This document shows positions 18,346 to 25,677 of a DNA stretch of 64,000 bases, piece after piece (position 1 is the first letter of the stretch; each line of letters begins with the position of its first letter). The position numbers and the translations under genes were made by a program. The notes beneath the pieces are model-generated. The model ran no database searches. It saw only the letters and a program-made list of their open reading frames with translations, and was not told the origin of the DNA. This DNA comes from Lentibacter sp. XHP0401 (GTDB lineage: Bacteria > Pseudomonadota > Alphaproteobacteria > Rhodobacterales > Rhodobacteraceae): the NCBI RefSeq assembly GCF_025751535.1, contig NZ_JAOWLC010000013.1, positions 1 through 64,000 of the forward strand. Direction: 5' to 3'.

Positions 18346-18473
18346 CGCGATGCCTCATCGGCTCGCCAGAGCTTCAAACACTCTACAGCGACGACCAGCC
18401 TGACAACAGCATTCGGACCTCCAGCAAAGATGTGATCCGGAGCGATATCGTGTTGCTTGCAAGCCGCCATCAT
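18342..18473 (-). CDS. Unannotated 43-residue ORF between brxR and brxA
   Basis: The ORF runs ATG-ATG-GCG-GCT to CGA-TGA. Its first ATG overlaps the brxR stop by four bases (ATGA), and its TGA overlaps the brxA ATG by four bases (ATGA). Double coupling of this kind rarely arises by chance. The product begins MMAACKQHDIAPDHIFAGG and ends LKLWRADEASR, with a small hydrophobic centre (VVRLVVAVECL). I recognise no family. It may be a true small BREX protein, or a leader whose translation carries ribosomes from the regulator to brxA. With no ORF here there would be a 124-base gap in an otherwise gapless chain. Confidence 0.6.
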   Translation of the reverse strand: MMAACKQHDIAPDHIFAGGPNAVVRLVVAVECLKLWRADEASR

Positions 18474-19390
18474 GCAGCACCTGCGGGTGTTGAATTGCCT
18501 TCGTCGATTTCAAACTCCAAACGCCGCAACGCCGTTTCGACTTCAGGCGCATTTACCGCGACAATATGCTGGGTCCGGGGGTCTTGCTGTGCGGCATCGC
18601 CAAGCAAACCAAGCCGTTTGAGGACATAGAACAGCATGGCGTAGCGCACGTTCAAAACAACCCGCCCGTCAACCATGCCGTAATCCTTGGCAACAACCGC
18701 CTGCTGTGATGCCGCGAGGTCGGGGTGCGGCGCGATTTGAAGTTCAAAAAAATCCTGCCACAGCACGTCCCGATCACCAGTGCTTTCGGGCAACCCCATC
18801 TCGCGCACGCCAAGAATCCGCGGCAAGAGGAAATCCTTGAAGCGCTCATTCAGATGACAAAACGCCCGAACATGCCAACGAAACCCGTCAAAGCCAAACG
18901 CATGTGGGGTTATTCGACGCCAGATCGGATCGGGACGGGCTTTGCTCATTGACTGATAATGAACCTCAAGTGACTTGTTTTCTCGCACCGCGTCTAGCAC
19001 AGCCCGCAGCACACCGAGATCGACCTCACGCCTTGGCGTCAGCGCGATGTCCACCATCGGCGGCTTTGCAATCCAGGACTCCACTGGGCCAGATATCTCT
19101 TCCGCAAGAGACCTCAACCGAGAAAGGTAGCTATCAGGATCGGGCTTCAAGAACTTGGGCGAAAACTTCGGGCCGGCGACATAGCGTTTCGCACTCTTGT
19201 CATAGATCGCGTTCTTGGGTGCCCGCTCCTGATACAATGTGAGATCCTTGGACGCTTGCGGGACGGAAACAGCAAACATATCAATGATATCAGCGCGATT
19301 TACGCCACCTTCCCAGAACAACCTGAACTCAATGAACTCAAGCCTCTGCTCAACACCCCACTTCAATGCTGTAGTGCGATCCGCGTTCAT
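18470..19390 (-). CDS. brxR: BrxR-type WYL-domain transcriptional regulator
   Basis: The product is 306 residues from ATG 19390; GTG at 19396, with GAGG a few bases upstream, is an alternative and adds two. The N-terminal region (residues about 10-70) is a winged helix-turn-helix. A WYL domain follows (SLEVHYQSMSKA, then an R-R-I-T-P-H-A-F run and FRWHVRAFCHL), with a C-terminal WCX-like extension. WYL proteins next to BREX operons (BrxR) repress or modulate them by binding inverted repeats. It starts the minus-strand BREX chain and faces sbcD across about 120 bases that hold two AT-rich repeats, so it may control both directions. Confidence 0.9.
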   Translation of the reverse strand: MNADRTTALKWGVEQRLEFIEFRLFWEGGVNRADIIDMFAVSVPQASKDLTLYQERAPKNAIYDKSAKRYVAGPKFSPKFLKPDPDSYLSRLRSLAEEISGPVESWIAKPPMVDIALTPRREVDLGVLRAVLDAVRENKSLEVHYQSMSKARPDPIWRRITPHAFGFDGFRWHVRAFCHLNERFKDFLLPRILGVREMGLPESTGDRDVLWQDFFELQIAPHPDLAASQQAVVAKDYGMVDGRVVLNVRYAMLFYVLKRLGLLGDAAQQDPRTQHIVAVNAPEVETALRRLEFEIDEGNSTPAGAA

Positions 19391-19410
19391 CCTCACTTCA
19401 CCTCAAATTA

Positions 19411-19462
19411 GTATATAAAGTATATGGACATCTATCAAGCATCCGTATATTAAGTATATCGG
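19411..19462. promoter_or_regulatory. Paired AT-rich operator-like boxes between brxR and sbcD
   Basis: GTATATAAAGTATATGG (19411-19427) is repeated as GTATATTAAGTATATCGG (19445-19462), with 34 bp between starts, about three helical turns. The second copy is flanked by CCG and CGG, giving a rough dyad. The boxes lie in the 120-bp divergent region, so they are the natural candidate binding sites for BrxR. The assignment is inferred from position and repetition. Confidence 0.55.
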
Positions 19463-19517
19463 TATAAATTTAATGTCAATCACATCTTAAAAATGAATAT
19501 CATCTAGGAGGATACCG

Positions 19518-20735
19518 ATGCGCATCTTGCACACCGCCGATTGGCATCTTGGACAAACGCTGAATGGCTGGTCGCGCGAGCATGAGCATCGCACCTTCTT
19601 TAACGACCTGAACGGTGTGATCCAGAATGAGGCAGTCGATGTTTTGCTGGTCGCGGGCGATGTGTTTGACGGCATCAATCCCTCCGGTGATACACAGCAA
19701 TTACTCTACTCCACACTCGCGCGTTTTCTAAAATCGCGCCCCGGGCTGCAAATCATTCTGATCGCTGGCAATCATGACCCGGCCCAGCGTTTGGAGGCGC
19801 CCGAGGCGGTTCTGCGCGAACTTGGCGTTCATGTCGTGGGCACGTTGCAACGCGATGGAAACGGCGTGGATATGGATCGTCACCTGATCCCGATGCGTGA
19901 TGCGCAGGGTGTGGTCAAGGCCCACCTTTTGGCTGTGCCTTTCCTTCGGCAGGCAGATTTGCCCGGGCTGACATTAAGCGCGGAAAATGGCGCGGAACCT
20001 GCGATTGTTGCGGCCGCGCGGCGCCTGCATGCCGATATGACAAACGCCGCCGCCGCGCGTGCAGGCGGCCTGCCCATTGTCGCGATGGGGCATTTGACCT
20101 GCAATGGCGCGCTGGAAAGCGAAGGCGCAGAGCGGCGTATCATGATCGGCGGCGAACATGCCGTGCCCCCCGATATTTTCCCTGAAAAATTGGCCTATGT
20201 CGCGCTTGGTCACCTGCATCGCCCACAATCGCTGGACGGCGGGCGGGTGCGCTATTCCGGTTCACCCTTCCCACTGTCAGCGACAGAAATCCCCTATGAT
20301 CATGGCGTCACGCTGCTGGACCTTAACGAAGGGCTGGTTCCGTGCCATATTCCCTTGCAGCGCCCGATTGAAGTTTTGCGCTTTCCAACCACCGGTGCCG
20401 CCCCCTTGCAAGCGGTAGAAGCCGCATTGAGCGCGTTAAACCTTGATCCCGAGGTGCCGCGCGATGCCCGACCATTCGTCTATATTACCTTGACCGCCGA
20501 TCGGCCCGCATCCTCGCTCATGGCCGAAGCCGAAGCACTGATTGAACGGACTCCGGTGCGTTTGGCCGGTCTGTCCATTGCGCGCACAGAACTGGCCGCG
20601 CCCACGGCACCACCGCCTACGTTGGCCGAAACCTCGCCCGAGGATTTGTTCTTGACTGCCTTTCGTCAAGCGCACGCACTTGACGCAGACCCCCGCCACA
20701 TCGCCGCATTCCGCGACGCATTCTCGGAGGTTTAA
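19518..20735 (+). CDS. sbcD: Exonuclease SbcD (Mre11-type nuclease subunit)
   Basis: The product is 405 residues. The metallophosphoesterase motifs appear in order: ILHTADWHLGQTL at the start, LLVAGDVFDG, LIAGNHDPAQR, GHLTC and ALGHLHRP. A strong Shine-Dalgarno (AGGAGG) lies eight bases before the ATG. SbcD is the nuclease partner of SbcC and cleaves hairpins and DNA ends. The gene is divergent from brxR and immediately upstream of sbcC. Core-genome sbcCD is common, so it is notable that this pair lies inside the island next to BREX. Confidence 0.95.
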   Translation: MRILHTADWHLGQTLNGWSREHEHRTFFNDLNGVIQNEAVDVLLVAGDVFDGINPSGDTQQLLYSTLARFLKSRPGLQIILIAGNHDPAQRLEAPEAVLRELGVHVVGTLQRDGNGVDMDRHLIPMRDAQGVVKAHLLAVPFLRQADLPGLTLSAENGAEPAIVAAARRLHADMTNAAAARAGGLPIVAMGHLTCNGALESEGAERRIMIGGEHAVPPDIFPEKLAYVALGHLHRPQSLDGGRVRYSGSPFPLSATEIPYDHGVTLLDLNEGLVPCHIPLQRPIEVLRFPTTGAAPLQAVEAALSALNLDPEVPRDARPFVYITLTADRPASSLMAEAEALIERTPVRLAGLSIARTELAAPTAPPPTLAETSPEDLFLTAFRQAHALDADPRHIAAFRDAFSEV

Positions 20736-20739
20736 TCCC

Positions 20740-23700
20740 ATGCGCATCCTGTCCATATCGGGTCAAAATATCGCCAGCCTCGCCGATACTTTTGTCATTG
20801 ATTTCACCGCACCGCCGCTACTTGGGGCCGGGCTTTTTGCCATTACGGGCGAAACCGGTGCGGGCAAATCCTCCATTCTTGATGCGATGTGTCTGGCGCT
20901 TTATGGCGATGCGCCCCGTCTTTCGGGCGGTGCTGCCTCCGATGAGGTGCCCGACCCTTCGGGTGATACGATCAAAGCCAAGGATTCCCGCGCCATTCTG
21001 CGCCGTGGCGCTGTGCAAGGGTGGGCCGAGGTGCGATTCACCGCGCTGGACGGCGAAGATTACATCGCCCGTTGGCAGGCCCGCCGCGCACGTGACAAGG
21101 TGGATGGGCGTTTGCAAAGCGTCGCCCGGTCCATCGCCCGCGCGGCTGATGACCAGATCCTTGCAGGGCAAACCAGCGCCGTCGCCGAACAGATGCAGCA
21201 TTTGACCGGCCTGACCTATGACGAATTTCGCCGCACGGTCTTGCTGGCACAGGGGGATTTTGACGCTTTTTTGCGGGCCGACACCAATGATCGGGCTGGG
21301 CTATTGGAAAAGGTCACCGGGTCTGGCCTTTACCGCGCGATCTCAACCCGCGTTTATGAACGCACCCACGCGTCGCGCGATGCTCATAACGCGCTAATGC
21401 TGCGACACGCCGAACACAAACTGTTGAGCGACGAAGCACGAACTGAGTTGAAGGCCGAACAAGACGCATTGATTGCTGCAAATGTTACGGATCGCACCGA
21501 AGGCAAATCCCTGACTGCCAGCCTTGATCTGCACCGCCAGTTCGACGCCGCAAAGGTAAGATTAACCGAGGCCGAAACACAGGAAAAAATTGCAGCACAA
21601 GCGGTTCTTGATGCGGCCAAGGACAAGGCACTCCTTGCGCAGATTGATCGCGCAGAGCCTCTGCGTTTGCCGTGGCAAGCGAAAGTTTATGCCGAAAAAC
21701 GCAAAGTAGACGCGACTTCCGCAGTAAAAGAGGCCGAAGAAGCCGCACGAAACGCCGCTGCAGCCGCTAAAAACTTACAAAATGACGCTGAGGACAAAAG
21801 CAAGGCCTTCGACGCCAAAGAAGTAGAGTTCAAGGCGTTTGGCCGTGTTTGGGACCAAGCAGCAAACCTCGACGCGCAGATCGAAACCGCGCATGCCGAG
21901 ACCAAACGCGCAAGTGATGAAACGCAAACCAAAGCGCAAGCCGCTACAGATTTTAGAACTGCGCTCGACGCGTTGAAAAGAGCCGAGAGCGAGACCAAGG
22001 CGAACCAAACCACCGCAGAAAACGCACTATCCGCCCTCGCCGAGGCCATTCCAATTGCGGACCATTGGCCGCAGGTGTGCCAGAACCTTACCGACTATTC
22101 AGACGCAAATGCTTCGCTGGAAAAGGCGCAAAACCTTGTGTCGGGTTGTGCAAAGCAGCTTGGAGAAGTGACCACCCGTCAGACCGAGATTGACGAGAGT
22201 GACAAGGTTGACCGCACGTCCGAAACAGAACTGACGGCAGAACTGAAAGAGCTTGAGAAAGCGATCAACCGTTCGGAAACAGACCACCCGCCCGAAAAGG
22301 CCGAATCTCTATCATCATTGGCGCAAAGCCTGGCAAACCTGACCCGAATTCAGGAGGCCCATGCCGACGCAGAAACCGCGTTGGCAACCGCCACTGATGC
22401 CCAAGACAACGCAAAAACGCAGGCCCAAAAGGCAATCGACCAAAGAGCCGTGGCCGAGGCCGCTCTGCACAATGCAGAGGCGCAAATTACCGCACTTGTT
22501 GCACCAGTGGAACAGGCTGATCTGGCATTGTCTGACAAAGCCCGCGACCTGCGGTTGCGGCTGGAACCTGATCAACCCTGCCCCGTGTGCGGTGCCAAAG
22601 ATCACCCCGTTCACGCCGATGAAGACCTGCTGAAGCTTGCCGAAACCCTGCGGAACAACCTCAGCACAGCAAAGGGCGGCGCAGAAACCGCGCGCAATCA
22701 GCGAACCACCGCAGAGGGGCAACTGGCCGCGGCCCAAGCACGCGAAAAACAAGCGCAGGGTGAAATTTTAATGGCAACACAGCGCAAATCAAAGGCTTTA
22801 ACTCAATGGTCGGAAAACCTACGGGCCGCGCAGGCCAACCCGCTTTACCCGACATTGCCCGCGCAACCTGCCGATCCGGAAAAGACGCTTCTGGCGGCAG
22901 TCAAAACGCTCACCACCCAACAACGGGCAGAGCAAGCAGCGGCGCGCGAACTGGTCGCGCTCCGCAAAACGCTAACAGCGAAGAATACGAGCCGCGAAAG
23001 CTTGCGCGCGACCATTTCGACCCGCAGCACAGAACGCGACGCGTTGGCCACCACGGCGGCCGAGATACGGCAGGCGCAGGCCCTTGCGAAACAAGAGCTT
23101 TCAGGCACAACCACACGCATCGAAAAGCTGACCGCCGGCTTGCGCCCCACACTTACGGCGGCACAGGAACCGATGTCGGCCCTGAGCGATATCCCCGCCC
23201 TGCAGTCCCGTCTTGCCGCGCTGGTCGATCGCATCGCCAGCGCCCGTGCCGCACAACAATCCGCCAGCGATCAACTTGCCGCCCTTGGCCCGCAAATCGC
23301 AACGGCGACCAGCAAAGCAGAAAGCGCTGCGGATCAGGCAAAACATGCTGCCGAGACAGAGACGTCACGTAAAAAGGCTCTGTCAGACCTTCGCACGGCA
23401 CGCGCACCGCTTTTGGATGGGGAAGACACGAAAGCCCATCGCTCACGGCATAACGAGGCCCGCAAAACTGCGCTCAAAACCAAAGAGGAAGCGCAGAACG
23501 CATTGGGCGTCAGCATGCAGAAATCTGCGACCGCCAAGGCCCGATATGACAACGCGCAGAATACCGAGAGCAACGCCGCCGCCGCATTGGAAAAGGCCAC
23601 CATCGGGCTGGCGCAGGCCCTGACCGAAACAGGTTTGGAGACGGAGGAGCTTGCGCCGCTCTTTGCCACCTCACGCGATGACGTTGAAAAGCTCCGCCAT

Positions 23701-24489
23701 CGCCTGCGGCAACTGGATGACACGGTAACAGCCGCACGGTCGGCCACTGCCTCGCGTCGCGCCGATCTGGACAAATTGCAATCGACAGGATTGCCCGAAA
23801 CATCCGCTGCAGACCTGTCCGTGGCGCTAAACGTGATAGACGCGGCAATGGGCAAACGACAAGAACGTATCGGCACAATCAGTGGCGATCTGGCGCGTGA
23901 CGATGCGACGCGTAAGACTCTGGTAGGGCTGGAGGCGGAAACCGCAAAGGCAAAGGCCGAACTCGAGGTTTGGCAGGCGGTCAACGATGCCATTGGCTCC
24001 AGAAACGGCGATCGTTTTGCGCGCGTTGCACAGTCCATCACGCTTGATGTCTTGGTCGATCGCGCCAACCATCATCTTGCCGACCTGAACCCGCGCTATC
24101 TTTTGCGCCGCGCCGACGATCTTGCGCTTCAGGTGGAGGATCGCGATATGGCGGGTGAGGCTCGCGCGACCCGTAGCCTGTCAGGCGGTGAGAGATTTTT
24201 AGTCTCTCTAGCACTTGCATTGGCGCTTTCGCGCATGGGCAGCCAAGGCGGGCTTGCGGCAACGCTATTCATCGACGAAGGCTTCGGGTCCCTGGATGCA
24301 ACCAGTCTCGATCTTGCGATTGATGCGCTGGAAACCCTGCAATCCCAAGGCCGTCAGGTCGGTGTCATCAGCCATGTTGAAGCTATGAAGGACCGCATCC
24401 CGACCCGTATCGCCGTGCGTAAACAGGGTGGCGGGAAAAGTGCAGTCTCCATTTCGGGGCTATGTGGGCCTGGTGGCGCCACAGGTTGA
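20740..24489 (+). CDS. sbcC: Exonuclease SbcC (Rad50-type ATPase subunit)
   Basis: The product is 1,249 residues from ATG 20740, four bases after the sbcD stop, with GGAGG inside the sbcD end. The Walker A (ITGETGAGKSSILDAM) is near residue 35. A long Ala/Glu/Lys-rich coiled coil follows, and the zinc-hook CPVCGAKDHP is near 612. The ABC signature SLSGGERFLVSLALALALS is near 1146 and the Walker B FIDEGFGSLD near 1175. All catalytic parts are intact. Together with SbcD it forms the ATP-dependent exonuclease that processes DNA ends and palindromes; a defence role here is inferred from its neighbours. Confidence 0.95.
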   Translation: MRILSISGQNIASLADTFVIDFTAPPLLGAGLFAITGETGAGKSSILDAMCLALYGDAPRLSGGAASDEVPDPSGDTIKAKDSRAILRRGAVQGWAEVRFTALDGEDYIARWQARRARDKVDGRLQSVARSIARAADDQILAGQTSAVAEQMQHLTGLTYDEFRRTVLLAQGDFDAFLRADTNDRAGLLEKVTGSGLYRAISTRVYERTHASRDAHNALMLRHAEHKLLSDEARTELKAEQDALIAANVTDRTEGKSLTASLDLHRQFDAAKVRLTEAETQEKIAAQAVLDAAKDKALLAQIDRAEPLRLPWQAKVYAEKRKVDATSAVKEAEEAARNAAAAAKNLQNDAEDKSKAFDAKEVEFKAFGRVWDQAANLDAQIETAHAETKRASDETQTKAQAATDFRTALDALKRAESETKANQTTAENALSALAEAIPIADHWPQVCQNLTDYSDANASLEKAQNLVSGCAKQLGEVTTRQTEIDESDKVDRTSETELTAELKELEKAINRSETDHPPEKAESLSSLAQSLANLTRIQEAHADAETALATATDAQDNAKTQAQKAIDQRAVAEAALHNAEAQITALVAPVEQADLALSDKARDLRLRLEPDQPCPVCGAKDHPVHADEDLLKLAETLRNNLSTAKGGAETARNQRTTAEGQLAAAQAREKQAQGEILMATQRKSKALTQWSENLRAAQANPLYPTLPAQPADPEKTLLAAVKTLTTQQRAEQAAARELVALRKTLTAKNTSRESLRATISTRSTERDALATTAAEIRQAQALAKQELSGTTTRIEKLTAGLRPTLTAAQEPMSALSDIPALQSRLAALVDRIASARAAQQSASDQLAALGPQIATATSKAESAADQAKHAAETETSRKKALSDLRTARAPLLDGEDTKAHRSRHNEARKTALKTKEEAQNALGVSMQKSATAKARYDNAQNTESNAAAALEKATIGLAQALTETGLETEELAPLFATSRDDVEKLRHRLRQLDDTVTAARSATASRRADLDKLQSTGLPETSAADLSVALNVIDAAMGKRQERIGTISGDLARDDATRKTLVGLEAETAKAKAELEVWQAVNDAIGSRNGDRFARVAQSITLDVLVDRANHHLADLNPRYLLRRADDLALQVEDRDMAGEARATRSLSGGERFLVSLALALALSRMGSQGGLAATLFIDEGFGSLDATSLDLAIDALETLQSQGRQVGVISHVEAMKDRIPTRIAVRKQGGGKSAVSISGLCGPGGATG

Positions 24490-24867
24490 TTTGCATCTCA
24501 ACATGCTTAGCGCGAGATTCAGGCTATAGTGCAATATATACTACCTAACTCTAATTGTCGTCGCGGTCGGGTAGCCTGGATGATGGACATCCCAAGTCCT
24601 CACTCAACAGGCCAAAAATCTTCGGCATTAATGCCTTACCAAAACATATTCCAATATCTCCGTAAATCGTGCCTTCATTTGTCCGACCTTTTTGTTGGGC
24701 GGAATCTACACAAATTTGGAGGAATTTTAGGGGCTCAGGTCACTATCAATCGCACCGACAACCGCCCTCTTCGCTATCCGGTTAGTTCTTGACGGTTTGC
24801 TTTGCTCCATCAGGCCTCGGATTCGCGCAGGCCCATTTTCATCAAAACCAACCGCGGCAATCAGCAG

Positions 24868-24989
24868 TGTTCCCATGTTCCCACTCATACAGCGGTTATA
24901 TAGAGGACGAGAAATCATCGTAAGGAGCGGAGTGTCACGGTTTTCATTCAAAGATATTTGTAGCTACAGGAAGTGGGAACATGGGAACA
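24868..24989. repeat. Perfect 18-bp inverted repeat built of GGGAACAT units
   Basis: TGTTCCCATGTTCCCACT (24868-24885) is repeated exactly in inverted form at 24972-24989. Each arm contains two tandem GGGAACAT-type octamers, an iteron-like arrangement. The 86 bases between the arms hold no clear gene. It could bind a replication initiator or a regulator. Confidence 0.65.
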
Positions 24990-25104
24990 TGTTTCGTTAC
25001 TTTTGAAAAATACGGATTTTTGCTGTCACGTCAATTTTCAGATTGAAGCCATTTCGCGTCTTGTCCAAAGGCGAAATGCTGACGCTCTCGAGTTGAAGAG
25101 CCGG

Positions 25105-25113
25105 TTATCCACA
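25105..25113 (+). promoter_or_regulatory. Consensus DnaA box
   Basis: TTATCCACA matches the classical DnaA-box consensus. It lies in the gene-free stretch about 200 bases before the primase-like genes, near two inverted repeats. One nine-base match can occur by chance, so it supports an origin only in combination with its surroundings. Confidence 0.4.
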
Positions 25114-25210
25114 GAATAGCGACAACCCACTAATCAAACCCTATTGCGAATTTTCAGAGATTACCTGACGTTTATAGCACGATCCAAGCCGAGCCGACGC
25201 TGGAAGAAAC

Positions 25211-25247
25211 GATCGGGTGGCGCAATGCCAATCACAACCACCCGATC
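25211..25247. repeat. 10-bp-stem inverted repeat upstream of primase operon
   Basis: GATCGGGTGG (25211-25220) is exactly complementary to CCACCCGATC (25238-25247), with a 17-base loop. No U-tract follows, so it is not an ordinary terminator. It lies about 70 bases before the first primase gene and may be an operator or an origin structure. Confidence 0.5.
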
Positions 25248-25317
25248 ATCAGGTCTTCTTCCTGAACCGTCTCACATCTTTGTCCCGCAGGCAATATCTG
25301 TCTGTGAATAATGGAGT

Positions 25318-25677
25318 ATGTTCATGAAACATTCTTTGAACCAAAATACCAAGGCGCATGTGGCGAAAAAGCCCCGCATCTTCGATCGCAACATCTTTCA
25401 GGAGGTCAACGCCGCAGCTTTGCCCCAGCTGGAGAGCCTGTGCTCTCACTGGCTGGGACAAGGGCGCAAAGAAGGGCGCGAATATGTCGCCCTCAATCCC
25501 ACCCGTGCCGACAACCGCTTGGGTTCATTCCGGATCAATCTGATCTCCGGAAAGTGGGCAGATTTTGCTACCGGCGATCGCGGCGGCGATGCAATCAGCT
25601 TTTATGCCTACATCGAGGGTATGTCGCAGATCGAAGCCGCCCGTGCGCTGGCAATTGATCTGGGGGTGGCGTCATGA
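25318..25677 (+). CDS. Small primase zinc-finger-like protein
   Basis: The product is 119 residues. Residues 60-115 (LGSFRINLISGKWADFATGD, then the G-G-D-A-I-S-F segment and a short helix ending in AARALA) follow the pattern of the N-terminal CHC2 zinc-finger domain of DnaG-type primases, but the zinc cysteines and histidine are absent. Its stop overlaps the start of the Toprim/DUF927 gene by four bases (ATGA). The pair probably forms a split primase-helicase for element replication. The function is inferred. Confidence 0.75.
   Translation: MFMKHSLNQNTKAHVAKKPRIFDRNIFQEVNAAALPQLESLCSHWLGQGRKEGREYVALNPTRADNRLGSFRINLISGKWADFATGDRGGDAISFYAYIEGMSQIEAARALAIDLGVAS

Larger units (their letters stand above)
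24490..25317. other. Non-coding segment with candidate origin elements
   Basis: About 830 bases with no convincing gene separate the defence cargo from the element backbone. The segment holds a perfect 18-bp inverted repeat (24868-24989), a consensus DnaA box (25105-25113) and a 10-bp-stem hairpin (25211-25247), just before the primase-helicase genes. The composition is AT-richer than the genes on either side. A replication origin or control region of the element is the best guess. Confidence 0.45.

Noticed and set aside
25105-25113. Chromosomal origin of replication
   Set aside because: There is a single DnaA box with no dnaA, gidA or parAB genes nearby, so at most an element origin.
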